A DNA stretch of 64,000 nucleotides from Tateyamaria sp. ANG-S1. Its GTDB lineage: Bacteria; Pseudomonadota; Alphaproteobacteria; Rhodobacterales; Rhodobacteraceae. This document shows positions 37,062-45,724 of this stretch, piece after piece. The translations under genes were made by a program, and so were the position numbers. A model generated the notes under the pieces. The model saw only the letters and a list, made by a program, of their open reading frames with translations. It ran no database searches and was not told where the DNA came from. Numbering within the stretch: the first letter of the stretch is position 1; the number at the start of each line of letters is the position of its first letter. Location of the stretch: assembly GCF_000814025.1 (NCBI RefSeq), contig NZ_JWLL01000006.1, positions 938,455-1,002,454 of the forward strand, in the 5' to 3' direction.

Positions 37062-38735
37062 ATGGCAGACGCAGCCATTCACGGGCAAGAGCACGAAGAC
37101 GAACGGGGCTTTTTCACCCGTTGGTTCATGTCCACCAACCACAAAGACATCGGGATCCTGTACCTGATCACCTCGGCCCTTGTCGGCTTCATCTCGGTCG
37201 CATTCACGGTTTATATGCGCCTTGAGCTGATGGATCCGGGCGTCCAATACATGTGCATGGAAGGCGCACGCCTGACAGCGGCTGCCGCGGGCGAATGTAC
37301 CCCCAACGGGCACCTCTGGAACGTGCTGATCACCGGCCACGGCATCCTGATGATGTTCTTCGTCGTGATCCCTGCCCTCTTCGGTGGTTTTGGCAACTAT
37401 TTCATGCCGTTGCAGATCGGCGCGCCGGACATGGCATTCCCGCGCATGAACAACCTGTCCTTCTGGCTCTACGTTGCGGGCACCACGCTCGCGGTCTGCT
37501 CGGTCATCGCACCGGGTGGCAACGGCCAGCTTGGCTCGGGCGTGGGCTGGGTGCTCTATCCGCCGCTCTCGACCAACGAACAGGGCATGTCGATGGACCT
37601 CGCGATCTTTGCGGTCCACGTCTCGGGTGCTTCGTCTATCCTGGGTGCGATCAACATGATCACCACCTTCCTGAACATGCGCGCACCGGGCATGACGCTC
37701 TTCAAGGTGCCGCTGTTTGCATGGTCGATCTTTGTGACATCGTGGCTGATCCTGCTGTCGCTGCCGGTTCTGGCGGGCGCGATCACCATGCTTCTGATGG
37801 ACCGCAACTTCGGCTTCACCTTCTTTGATCCGGCCGGTGGCGGTGACCCCGTGCTCTACCAGCACATCCTGTGGTTCTTCGGCCACCCCGAGGTTTACAT
37901 CATCATCCTGCCCGGCTTCGGCATCATCTCTCACGTGATTGCCACCTTCTCGCGCAAGCCCGTCTTCGGCTACCTGCCAATGGTCTGGGCGATCATCGCG
38001 ATCGGCGCACTGGGCTTTGTCGTGTGGGCGCACCACATGTACACGGTCGGCATGTCGCTGAACCAGCAGGCCTACTTCATGCTGGCCACGATGGTCATCG
38101 CCGTGCCCACAGGGGTCAAGGTCTTCTCGTGGATCGCCACGATGTGGGGCGGCTCGGTCGAGTTCAAGACACCCATGCTCTGGGCCTTCGGCTTCCTGTT
38201 CCTCTTCACCGTGGGTGGGGTGACAGGCATCGTGCTGTCTCAGGCCGCCGTGGACCGCTACTACCATGACACATACTATGTGGTCGCACACTTCCACTAC
38301 GTGATGTCGTTGGGCGCCGTCTTCGCCATCTTCGCCGGGATCTACTTCTATTTCCCCAAGATGACGGGCCGCATGTACCCCGAATGGGCAGGCAAGCTGC
38401 ACTTCTGGACCATGTTCATCGGTGCCAACATCACCTTCTTCCCGCAGCACTTCCTGGGCCGCCAGGGCATGCCGCGCCGCTACATCGACTACCCGGAGCA
38501 GTTCGCCTACTGGAACGCCTGGTCGTCCTGGGGTGCGTTCCTGTCCTTCGCCTCGTTCCTGTTCTTCTTCGGGGTGATCGCCTACTCGCTGCTGCGCGGC
38601 GCCAAGGTGACGGAAAACAACCCCTGGAACGAATACGCGGACACGCTGGAATGGACCCTGCCCAGCCCGCCGCCGGAACACACGTTCGAAACCCTGCCCA
38701 AGCAGGAAGACTGGGACAAACAGCCCTCGCACTAA
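37062..38735 (+). CDS. ctaD: cytochrome c oxidase subunit I (aa3 type)
   Basis: A 557-residue, twelve-helix catalytic subunit of the terminal heme-copper oxidase. Signature segments: [19 protein letters not shown] (heme a ligand), the CuB/Tyr motif [18 protein letters not shown] and [15 protein letters not shown] (heme a3 ligand). Length and C-terminus are normal for alphaproteobacteria. It stands alone here; subunits II and III are not in the window. GGAGGCACC precedes the start. Confidence 0.97.
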   Translation: MADAAIHGQEHEDERGFFTRWFMSTNHKDIGILYLITSALVGFISVAFTVYMRLELMDPGVQYMCMEGARLTAAAAGECTPNGHLWNVLITGHGILMMFFVVIPALFGGFGNYFMPLQIGAPDMAFPRMNNLSFWLYVAGTTLAVCSVIAPGGNGQLGSGVGWVLYPPLSTNEQGMSMDLAIFAVHVSGASSILGAINMITTFLNMRAPGMTLFKVPLFAWSIFVTSWLILLSLPVLAGAITMLLMDRNFGFTFFDPAGGGDPVLYQHILWFFGHPEVYIIILPGFGIISHVIATFSRKPVFGYLPMVWAIIAIGALGFVVWAHHMYTVGMSLNQQAYFMLATMVIAVPTGVKVFSWIATMWGGSVEFKTPMLWAFGFLFLFTVGGVTGIVLSQAAVDRYYHDTYYVVAHFHYVMSLGAVFAIFAGIYFYFPKMTGRMYPEWAGKLHFWTMFIGANITFFPQHFLGRQGMPRRYIDYPEQFAYWNAWSSWGAFLSFASFLFFFGVIAYSLLRGAKVTENNPWNEYADTLEWTLPSPPPEHTFETLPKQEDWDKQPSH

Positions 38736-38760
38736 GTGCGGTCTGATCCAAAAAACCAAA

Positions 38761-38792
38761 GGGCTCCGGTGGCGACCGGGGCCCTTTTTCTT
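38761..38792 (+). terminator. intrinsic terminator after ctaD
   Basis: GGGCTCCGGT/ACCGGGGCCC stem with a GGCG loop and a following TTTTT, 26 nt after the ctaD stop. Confidence 0.9.
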
Positions 38793-38811
38793 CAAAGGCA
38801 GCCGCCCTCAA

Positions 38812-39402
38812 ATGCCAACGCCGCCCTCTATCGACGTATTCTCCTTGATATGCCTCGCTGGAATGGCAGGCGTCAGCCTCGTTCTGCATCGCAAAACCGT
38901 CCCTGCCCCGATGCACGCGGCGACCCTTGTCGCGCTTGGTATCGTCAGCATCGGCGCTTCCGTCATCTATAATACCGCGACGCTTTCGGGGCTCGCTGTC
39001 GATGGCATAGCAAACCAATTCGACGCTTTTGCCAGTCAGGCCCCGCTCCTCATTACATCGATCACAGTACCCCTTCTGGTGCTGGCGGTCCTTGGGCCAT
39101 GGCAGGCGTTGACACAAAACTGGCGCGGCGCACCGCAACGCAGCACATGGTACATCCTGCACTGGACGTTGCTCGTGGGATGGCTTGCCGTTGCCCTGAT
39201 GGACCCCGCCCCCCTGTTCGCAAACATCCCTCCACTTGCCGAACAATCGCCCGAAGACCGACGGGACCTGATGACCAATCTGAGCAACGCAAGACAGACC
39301 TACATGATCGCGATCATCCTCTACGCGATCGCCACAACAGGGATCTTCCTGCTCCCTATTGTCGCGCGCTGGGTGAACCCGTGGCACAAAGGCAGACCCT
39401 GA
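38812..39402 (+). CDS. multi-pass membrane protein, 196 aa, function unknown
   Basis: Five hydrophobic segments (about 8-24, 37-55, 75-98, 113-132 and 160-183). No recognisable motif. It begins 20 nt after the ctaD terminator, with AAAGG somewhat far upstream, so it probably has low or separate expression. The sequence between residues 132 and 160 is a hydrophilic loop. I cannot assign a family. Confidence 0.55.
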   Translation: MPTPPSIDVFSLICLAGMAGVSLVLHRKTVPAPMHAATLVALGIVSIGASVIYNTATLSGLAVDGIANQFDAFASQAPLLITSITVPLLVLAVLGPWQALTQNWRGAPQRSTWYILHWTLLVGWLAVALMDPAPLFANIPPLAEQSPEDRRDLMTNLSNARQTYMIAIILYAIATTGIFLLPIVARWVNPWHKGRP

Positions 39403-39738
39403 CTCTGCACACCAATTGCCAAAGGCCCCCTTTCTTCTGGCTGAAAATACCTCGGGGGGCTTGGGGGGCTGGCCCCCCATCCAACACTGGATCACCTAAA
39501 GAAAACCGCCGCAAAACCGCACCCCCACCCCTATTGTTATGCAATATCACGTAACAAAACTGGGCCATCTCCCGCCCAAGACCGCGCAGAAACGCGCGAA
39601 CCACCGCCCACGCGCGCGCACGGCTCCCAAACCATCTTCCCCGACACAGGCCCTGCCCCATATGCCAGTCACATAGCTGCCTGTCCCCCGTGCTGCCCGA
39701 ACATCCCGGAGCCAGGCGATACGAAGAAAGGAGCAGTC
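39403..39738. other. 336-nt intergenic region with repeat element and inverted repeat
   Basis: No gene seen. It contains the family A element (39431-39479), a low-complexity C/A-rich stretch, and TTGTTA-N12-TAACAA at 39534-39557, which could be an operator for the downstream gene. Confidence 0.5.
39431..39479 (+). repeat. dispersed 3'-end element, family A, with G/C hairpin
   Basis: TTTCTTCTGGCTGAAAATAC followed by CTCGGGGG is identical over 28 nt to the copy at 34228-34255. The hairpin GGGGGG-CTGG-CCCCCC (39463-39478) follows. It lies 28 nt after the stop of the upstream membrane-protein gene, in sense orientation. Confidence 0.8.
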
Positions 39739-40353
39739 ATGCTGTCCAAAACATTGATCTCCGCCGCCATCGCGGCGTCACTCGCCCTCGTCCCTGCCAC
39801 GCGCGCAGCAGCGGACAGCAAGGACTTTATCGCCGGCGCCCTCCTGGGTGGGATCGGCGGCGCAATCATCAACAACGAAGTGCGCAAGAACAAAGAACGC
39901 CAGGCCGCACGCAGCCGCGCCGTCGCCCCGCGCACCACGACAACCACGCAACGCGCCTACCGCGCGCCTGCACAAAAGACCTATCGCCCGTCGATCCCGG
40001 CCACGCCCGAGGGGCGCGAGATCCAGTCCTCGCTCAACTATTTCGGCTTTGACGCGGGCAGCATCGACGGCAAGGTCGGGTCCCGGACCCGCGACGCCAT
40101 CGCCGACTTCCAGCGCTACATGGGCTACGAAGGCACCGGCACGCTGACCTCGTTCCAGCAGCACCTGCTGACCTCGGCCTATTTCCGCGCCGAAGCGGGC
40201 GGCAACCGGACCTTCCAGGACATCGCCTCGCATCCCGACGGCACCCGCGGCCTGCTCAAGATCTACCGCGACGATCTGGCAGCAGGCAGCACGCGGGAAC
40301 GCACGCTGCGGCCTGAACCGTCCGCCTCATCATCGTCCTTCACCGACCTGTAA
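39739..40353 (+). CDS. exported peptidoglycan-binding-domain protein, 204 aa
   Basis: Signal peptide (1-24, TRAAA-D), glycine-rich hydrophobic segment (FIAGALLGGIGGAIINNE), a basic Arg/Thr linker, and one PG_binding_1-like domain (EIQSSLNYFGFDAGSIDGKVGSRTRDAIADFQRYMGY, about 94-130). It ends in a short Ser-rich tail. Paralogous over its whole length to the N-terminal third of the 558-residue protein at 31637-33313. AAAGGAG precedes the start. Confidence 0.8.
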   Translation: MLSKTLISAAIAASLALVPATRAAADSKDFIAGALLGGIGGAIINNEVRKNKERQAARSRAVAPRTTTTTQRAYRAPAQKTYRPSIPATPEGREIQSSLNYFGFDAGSIDGKVGSRTRDAIADFQRYMGYEGTGTLTSFQQHLLTSAYFRAEAGGNRTFQDIASHPDGTRGLLKIYRDDLAAGSTRERTLRPEPSASSSSFTDL

Positions 40354-40446
40354 AAAACACCCGAGCAGCAGTTGGGGCGGCGCACTCGTGCCGCCCCGCG
40401 ACATCCTGCCCTTCGACTTCGAAGCATTGCGGCATATAAACACGAT

Positions 40447-40929
40447 ATGCCCTATCGCTGGACAACAGAACCCGACGCACAGGTGCAGGAACTGCACCTC
40501 TGGCCGCACAACTCGCTGCCGCAACACGGAATGGCGGCCTTTGTCCTCGCGACCTTCACCTTCATCCTGATCCCCGCCCTGCCACTTCTGGGCTCCGTGG
40601 TCCTATGGGGCCTCCTGCCCTTCGTGATGGGCGCCGTCTGGGCGATGTATTTCGCGCTGCGCCGCAACCGCCGCGCCCGCCAGATCATCGAGGTGCTGAC
40701 ACTGGACGCCGATGACACGCACCTCACCCGGACAGACCCCAACGGGCAGGTGCAGGAATGGGATTGCAACCGCTATTGGACGCAAGTGACCAAATACGAC
40801 GATGAGGGCCCGGTGCCCCACTACGTCACGCTCAAGGGCAAGGGCCGCGAGGTCGAAATCGGCGCCTTCCTCAGCGAAGAGGAGCGCATCGCGCTCTACG
40901 ATGAGCTTCAACGCGCGCTGCGCCGTTAA
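40447..40929 (+). CDS. DUF2244 family membrane protein
   Basis: A 160-residue protein with two adjacent membrane segments (about 30-70) between a short N-terminal part (MPYRWTTEPD, LHLWPHNSL) and a soluble C-terminal domain (HLTRTDPNGQVQEWDCNRYWTQV, RGREVEIGAFLSEEER-like end). These are the hallmarks of DUF2244. ATG 40447 starts the conserved part. The stop codon lies inside a 22-bp perfect palindrome. Confidence 0.85.
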   Translation: MPYRWTTEPDAQVQELHLWPHNSLPQHGMAAFVLATFTFILIPALPLLGSVVLWGLLPFVMGAVWAMYFALRRNRRARQIIEVLTLDADDTHLTRTDPNGQVQEWDCNRYWTQVTKYDDEGPVPHYVTLKGKGREVEIGAFLSEEERIALYDELQRALRR

Positions 40930-40943
40930 CCGCGGTTAACGGC
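40922..40943. repeat. 22-bp perfect palindrome overlapping the DUF2244 stop codon
   Basis: Arms GCCGTTAACCG and CGGTTAACGGC meet without spacer. It contains two GTTAAC sites. Possible binding site or cruciform; no T-run follows. Confidence 0.75.
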
Positions 40944-40963
40944 CCCAATGCCCGGGCTTAGGC

Positions 40964-41072
40964 AAAACACGCAGTTTGCCCCCGAAAATGTGCAGTTTCG
41001 CAAAATCAGGGCAATTCCGGCCCGTTTCAGCCGCCTGAAAACACGCAGTTTGACAGGCAAACTTCGCAGTTT
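40964..41072. repeat. four-copy GCAGTTT array with 21-nt pair spacing
   Basis: GCAGTTT occurs at 40971, 40992, 41045 and 41066. The pairs are each 21 nt apart and AAAACACGCAGTTTG is repeated exactly at 40964 and 41038. The array lies between convergent genes. Confidence 0.75.
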
Positions 41073-41098
41073 CCGCATCCGGGCACAGCGCCCGGCAT

Positions 41099-41124
41099 CA
41101 AAAAAGGCGGGCATTAACCCGCCT
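41099..41124 (-). terminator. intrinsic terminator of the YqeY gene
   Basis: AGGCGGG-TTAAT-GCCCGCCT followed on the minus strand by TTTTT, 22 nt past the yqeY stop. Confidence 0.85.
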
Positions 41125-41146
41125 TAACAGACCGCACGCCGCCCCG

Positions 41147-41614
41147 TCAGGAGGCCGCGCAGAGCCGATCCTTAACCATTGGCCCCACCGCACCGAAATC
41201 CATCTGGCCGGTGTATTTGGACTTCAGAACGCCCATCACCTTGCCCATGTCGCGGATGCTGTCTGCACCCACCTCGGCAATCGCATCATCCACCGCTTTG
41301 GCAGATGCCGCATCATCCAGTTTCTGCGGCAGAAACTCTTCGATCACCGTGGTTTCCGCCATCTCGCGCTCGGCCAGATCAAGCCGCCCACCCTCTTCAT
41401 AGGTCTTGGCGCTCTCCTTGCGCTGCTTGACCATTTTCCCAAGGATCGCAAGGACTTCGCCCTCGCCTACGCCGTCATCCTGACCGGCGGCACGGGCGTC
41501 GATATCCTTGTCCTTGATGGCGGCATTGATCAGGCGCAGCGTGGATAGTCGGTCTGCATCCTTGTCTTTCATGGCCTGCTTAAGCGCGGCCGAAATCTTG
41601 GTGCGCAAATCCAT
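41147..41614 (-). CDS. GatB/YqeY domain-containing protein
   Basis: A 155-residue all-helical protein beginning MDLRTKISAALKQAMKDKDADRLSTLRLINAAIK, with EFLPQKLDD and the C-terminal MGKVMGVLKSKYTGQMDF typical of YqeY. The domain resembles the tRNA-binding tail of GatB and may act in aminoacyl-tRNA metabolism; the precise role is unknown. Divergent from carA across a 206-nt gap in which I see no further gene. Confidence 0.9.
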   Translation of the reverse strand: MDLRTKISAALKQAMKDKDADRLSTLRLINAAIKDKDIDARAAGQDDGVGEGEVLAILGKMVKQRKESAKTYEEGGRLDLAEREMAETTVIEEFLPQKLDDAASAKAVDDAIAEVGADSIRDMGKVMGVLKSKYTGQMDFGAVGPMVKDRLCAAS

Positions 41615-41820
41615 TTAATGTCCATCCCCATGGGCACGTGTTGAACGCTTAAAATAGGGCATTGGCAAGAGTGAGGCAAGGGCAAGGATATGGGCTAAGT
41701 GACTGTTTTATAATCACAAAGTAAATTCATGAACGGGCTTGACCAAGCTCCGTCTCCACACTAGTTTCCGCGCAATTTGCCTGCACCCACCTGTCTCTGC
41801 TCGCCTCAGGAAGCCCTGCC

Positions 41821-42969
41821 ATGACCCCAGCCAAACCCACCGCCTGCCTCGCCCTCGCCGACGGAACTTTGTTTTATGGTCAAGGGTTTGGCGCCACCGG
41901 CCAGACCGAGGCGGAGCTCTGTTTCAACACCGCCATGACAGGCTATCAAGAGATCATGACCGACCCCTCCTATGCCGGTCAGATCGTCACCTTCACCTTC
42001 CCCCATATCGGCAATGTGGGCGTGAACCCCGAAGATGACGAAACCGGCGATCCCGTCGCCTCCGGCATGGTGGTCAAGTGGATGCCCACCGACCCCTCGA
42101 ACTGGCGCGCCGCGCAGGATCTGTCGAGCTGGCTCGCCAGCCGGGGCCGCATCGCCATCGGCGGCGTCGACACCCGCCGTCTGACGCGCGCCATCCGGCA
42201 GGCGGGCGCACCACATGTAGCGTTGTCGCACAACCCCGACGGCATATTTGACATCGAAGCGCTCGTCGCCGCCGCCCGCGGTTTCGCCGGCTTGGAAGGC
42301 ATGGATCTGGCCAAAGACGTCACCTGCGCTCAGTCCTACCGCTGGAACGAAAAGCGGTGGGCCTGGCCCGACGGCTACACCCCGCAGGAAGATCCCAAGT
42401 TCAAAGTGGTTGCGGTGGACTACGGCGCCAAACGCAACATCTTGCGCTGCCTCGCCTCAGCAGGCTGCGACGTGACCGTCCTGCCCGCCACCGCCACCGC
42501 AGACGAAGTGATGGCCCACGACCCCGATGGCGTGTTCCTGTCGAACGGCCCCGGCGACCCGGCCGCGACCGGTGAATATGCAGTCCCGATGATCCGCGAC
42601 GTGCTGGAGAAGGATCTTCCTGTGTTCGGCATCTGCCTGGGCCACCAGATGCTGGCGCTCGCGCTTGGGGCCAAAACGGTCAAGATGAACCACGGCCACC
42701 ATGGCGCCAACCACCCGGTCAAGGATCTGGACACCGGCAAGGTCGAAATTACGTCGATGAATCACGGGTTTGCGGTCGATGCCCAGACCCTGCCCGACGG
42801 CGTGGTTGAAACACATACGTCCCTGTTCGACGGCTCGAACTGCGGCATCCGGGTCGAGGGCAAACCGGTCTATTCCGTGCAGTACCACCCCGAAGCCAGC
42901 CCCGGCCCGCAAGACAGCTATTACCTGTTCGAGCGCTTTGCCGAGGCAATGGCCTCCCGAGCAGGTTGA
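41821..42969 (+). CDS. carA: carbamoyl-phosphate synthase small subunit
   Basis: Glutamine amidotransferase subunit that supplies ammonia for carbamoyl phosphate in arginine and pyrimidine synthesis. The 382-residue protein has the N-terminal CarA domain (FNTAMTGYQEIMTDPSYAGQIV) and a class I GATase with nucleophile Cys in FGICLGHQML and the His/Glu pair in VQYHPEASPGP. Full length. carB is not in the window. Confidence 0.96.
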   Translation: MTPAKPTACLALADGTLFYGQGFGATGQTEAELCFNTAMTGYQEIMTDPSYAGQIVTFTFPHIGNVGVNPEDDETGDPVASGMVVKWMPTDPSNWRAAQDLSSWLASRGRIAIGGVDTRRLTRAIRQAGAPHVALSHNPDGIFDIEALVAAARGFAGLEGMDLAKDVTCAQSYRWNEKRWAWPDGYTPQEDPKFKVVAVDYGAKRNILRCLASAGCDVTVLPATATADEVMAHDPDGVFLSNGPGDPAATGEYAVPMIRDVLEKDLPVFGICLGHQMLALALGAKTVKMNHGHHGANHPVKDLDTGKVEITSMNHGFAVDAQTLPDGVVETHTSLFDGSNCGIRVEGKPVYSVQYHPEASPGPQDSYYLFERFAEAMASRAG

Positions 42970-43052
42970 ATTTTAAGCACACAGGGACAACCTTAACCGG
43001 TTGTTAACCACGGATTGCGATGGGTGAAGGGCCCTGATTTCAGGACCTTTTC

Positions 43053-44969
43053 ATGAGTGATCCACTCCTACGTTTGTCATCGCCGCAGCCCGTGGCGCGG
43101 CGGCCGCGCCCCGCAGTTCCTGTGGGCCGTCAACTGGTGAACGCAGGGCTGATCACCCAGACAACCCTGCTGGATGCGCTCAGCAAGCAGCACAGGATCG
43201 ACGCGCCTTTGGGCGAGATCCTTGTGGCAGACGGGCATGTGGACCCCAGCGATGTGCTGGATGCGCTGGCCGTCCAGCACGATGCCGACCGCGTCGATCT
43301 GACTATCAATCCACCCAGTCCGCTCATGGCGCAAGCCATGCCTGTGCATCTGTGTCAGAGCTTTGGCGTGGTGCCCTGGCGCTGGATCGGGAACACGTTG
43401 CTTGTGGCCACGACGCGCCCCGACCGTATCCCGGACCTGGCCCGCGCTCTCGACAAGCCACCCTGGGCCGTGCTGCCGGTCCTCGCCCCCATCGACCAAA
43501 TTCATGACCAGATCACAGCGCTTTATGGCGCACACCTTGCCCATCAGGCCGCACACAAGGTGCCCGAAGATCTGAGTTGTCGGACGTGGTCCTCGCCCCT
43601 AAGCAACAGAACCTCCAGGCTCTATGCGGGTGCTGCGCTCCTCATGTTGCTGAGCTTGCTTTTTCCGGCATGGATTGCAACCGCGGCCATCGGCTGGGCG
43701 ATGCTCACGCTTATCATGGCCACAACCCTGAAGCTGGCCGCCCTGATCGCGCGCTTGGTGTACCAGGTCCCTGTGCCGACCGAACCGATGCCGCCACAAT
43801 TGCCCACCCGCCTGCCCCGGGTTTCAGTCATGGTGCCCCTGTTCAAGGAAGAGCGCATTGCAGAGGCACTGATCACCCGCCTGTCGCGGCTGACATACCC
43901 CAAGGCGCTGCTGGACGTCGTGCTGGTGCTTGAGGCTAAGGACAGCGTCACCCGCGCCACCCTCACCCGTACGAAACTGCCGCGCTGGATGCGCGTGATC
44001 GAGGTGCCGGATGACGGCACCATAACCACCAAACCCCGCGCCCTGAACTATGCGCTCGACTTTTGTCAGGGCGACATCATCGGCGTGTGGGACGCCGAGG
44101 ATGCACCAGAAACCGACCAGATCGAAAAGGTGGTCGCGAAGTTCGCCGCAGCCGGGCCAGACGTGGCCTGCCTGCAGGGGATGCTGGACTACTACAATGC
44201 ACGCCACAACTGGCTGGCGCGCTGTTTTACCATCGAATACGCCAGCTGGTGGCGCCTTGTCCTGCCGGGGGTCGAGCAGCTTGGACTGGTTCTGCCGCTT
44301 GGGGGGACGACCCTGTTCTTTCGGCGCGACATCCTTGAGGAACTGGGCGGGTGGGACGCCCACAACGTGACCGAAGATGCTGATCTGGGCCTGCGGCTTG
44401 CCCGTCGCGGATACCGAACCGAACTCATCCGCACCGTCACCTATGAAGAGGCGAACTGCCGGGCCTGGCCGTGGGTCAAGCAGCGCTCGCGCTGGCTCAA
44501 GGGCTACCTGATCACCTATTGCGTGCACATGCGGAGCCCCATGGCGCTGTTGCGCGATCTGGGCTTCAAACGGTTCTGCGGCGTGCAGGCGATGTTCCTG
44601 GCCACCGTGTCCCAATTCGCGGCCCTGCCCGTGCTGTGGAGCTTTTGGCTGCCTGCCGCGGGTCTACCGCACCCGGTCATTGTCACACTTGGTCAGGCGG
44701 TAATGTGGCCCATCGCAATCCTGTTTATTTTTGCCGAACTTCTGAACCTGACCATTGCAATGATGGCTGTGTCAGACCGGGCGCACCGCCATCTTGTCCC
44801 GTGGGCACTGACGCTGCCGCTCTATTTTCCGCTAGCCGCCCTCGCAAGTTACAAGGCGCTCTATGAAATGGTGCGCGCGCCATTCTACTGGGACAAGACG
44901 CAGCACGGCACCGCAACAGGCGACATCGTGCGGCCCATTCACAACGAAGGGGATCAGGCCGCGCCCTAG
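43053..44969 (+). CDS. family 2 glycosyltransferase with GspE-N/MshEN-like N-terminal domain
   Basis: 638 residues. The N-terminal 150 residues resemble the type II secretion/pilus ATPase N-domain: two tandem segments VGRQLVNAGLITQTTLLDALSKQ and PLGEILVADGHVDPSDVLDALAVQ. Two membrane helices follow (about 190-235). The GT2 domain has VMVPLFKEE, metal-binding DAED, acceptor TEDADLGLR and QRSRWLKGY, and further C-terminal helices lie at about 520-610. It is probably a processive membrane polysaccharide synthase. The product is unknown. Its stop overlaps the stop of the convergent GntR gene. Confidence 0.85.
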   Translation: MSDPLLRLSSPQPVARRPRPAVPVGRQLVNAGLITQTTLLDALSKQHRIDAPLGEILVADGHVDPSDVLDALAVQHDADRVDLTINPPSPLMAQAMPVHLCQSFGVVPWRWIGNTLLVATTRPDRIPDLARALDKPPWAVLPVLAPIDQIHDQITALYGAHLAHQAAHKVPEDLSCRTWSSPLSNRTSRLYAGAALLMLLSLLFPAWIATAAIGWAMLTLIMATTLKLAALIARLVYQVPVPTEPMPPQLPTRLPRVSVMVPLFKEERIAEALITRLSRLTYPKALLDVVLVLEAKDSVTRATLTRTKLPRWMRVIEVPDDGTITTKPRALNYALDFCQGDIIGVWDAEDAPETDQIEKVVAKFAAAGPDVACLQGMLDYYNARHNWLARCFTIEYASWWRLVLPGVEQLGLVLPLGGTTLFFRRDILEELGGWDAHNVTEDADLGLRLARRGYRTELIRTVTYEEANCRAWPWVKQRSRWLKGYLITYCVHMRSPMALLRDLGFKRFCGVQAMFLATVSQFAALPVLWSFWLPAAGLPHPVIVTLGQAVMWPIAILFIFAELLNLTIAMMAVSDRAHRHLVPWALTLPLYFPLAALASYKALYEMVRAPFYWDKTQHGTATGDIVRPIHNEGDQAAP

Positions 44970-45619
44970 GCTTCGTCCCGGCGCGTTTCGGCGTCCTGCT
45001 TGAGACGGGTCATGAATGCGACAGAGATGTGGTCACGCAGCGCCTTGCCCGCTTCTTCGGCGTTCTTGGCCTCGATCGCGCTGACAATGCGGTCATGTTC
45101 TTCCTGTGCAATACGGGTCCGTCCGTCGGCTGCGAGCGATGTGGTCGCCATCAGGGCCATGGTCCGGTGCACCAGGTCCAGTTGCTGCACAAGATAGCGG
45201 TTGTGCGAGGCAAGGTGGATTTGCGTGTGGAACCGCCGGTTGGCGCGGGCCAGCGCGGGTGGATCATTGACCAACTCATTGTCGGCCTCGACCATCTCGC
45301 GCAAAATCCGCACCTCTTCCGCCGTCGCGTGTTGGGCTGCCAGCGATGCAGCAAGCCCCTCAAGCTCGCGCCGCACGACGTAAAGCTCGGACATCTGGTT
45401 GTGGTCCAGCGATGCCACGATCAGGCTGCGCCCATCCCGCGATAAAAGCGATTGGGTTTCGAGCCGCTGGAGCGCCTCGCGCACCGGCGTGCGGGACACG
45501 CCGAACCGTTCGGCCAGTTCACTCTCCACCAGCCGATCACCGGGGCGATACGTGCCGATGTCGATGGCCTCAAGGATCATGGAATAGGCATCGGTGTTGG
45601 TGGGACGTGGAGCAGGCAT
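44966..45619 (-). CDS. GntR family transcriptional regulator (FCD/FadR subfamily)
   Basis: A 217-residue protein with an N-terminal winged helix (GDRLVESELAERFGVSRTPVREALQRLETQSLL, about 24-56) and a C-terminal all-helical FCD ligand domain with metal-binding histidine positions (RFHTQIHLASHNRYL). Ligand unknown; FCD regulators commonly sense small carboxylic acids. Divergent from the HAD phosphatase gene. Confidence 0.88.
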   Translation of the reverse strand: MPAPRPTNTDAYSMILEAIDIGTYRPGDRLVESELAERFGVSRTPVREALQRLETQSLLSRDGRSLIVASLDHNQMSELYVVRRELEGLAASLAAQHATAEEVRILREMVEADNELVNDPPALARANRRFHTQIHLASHNRYLVQQLDLVHRTMALMATTSLAADGRTRIAQEEHDRIVSAIEAKNAEEAGKALRDHISVAFMTRLKQDAETRRDEA

Positions 45620-45724
45620 GGCATCTTCGCAAGTCGTTGAATTTCAACACCGTAGTGCGGGTATACCGCATGGCGCAACCCCAAGCCCTTGCAGATTGGC
45701 CCGGCCCCGCCTATCCACGCGGCC

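Noticed and set aside
36987-38795. 602-aa minus-strand frame opposite ctaD
   Set aside because: Antisense of a highly conserved oxidase subunit; low-complexity charged translation.
39534-39557. TTGTTA-N12-TAACAA as an Fnr/Crp site
   Set aside because: It does not fit TTGAT-N4-ATCAA or the Crp consensus; kept only as an unassigned inverted repeat in the intergenic entry.
40922-40943. CtrA box (TTAA-N7-TTAA)
   Set aside because: The spacing between the TTAA elements is six, not seven, and the site lies at a gene end rather than in a promoter.
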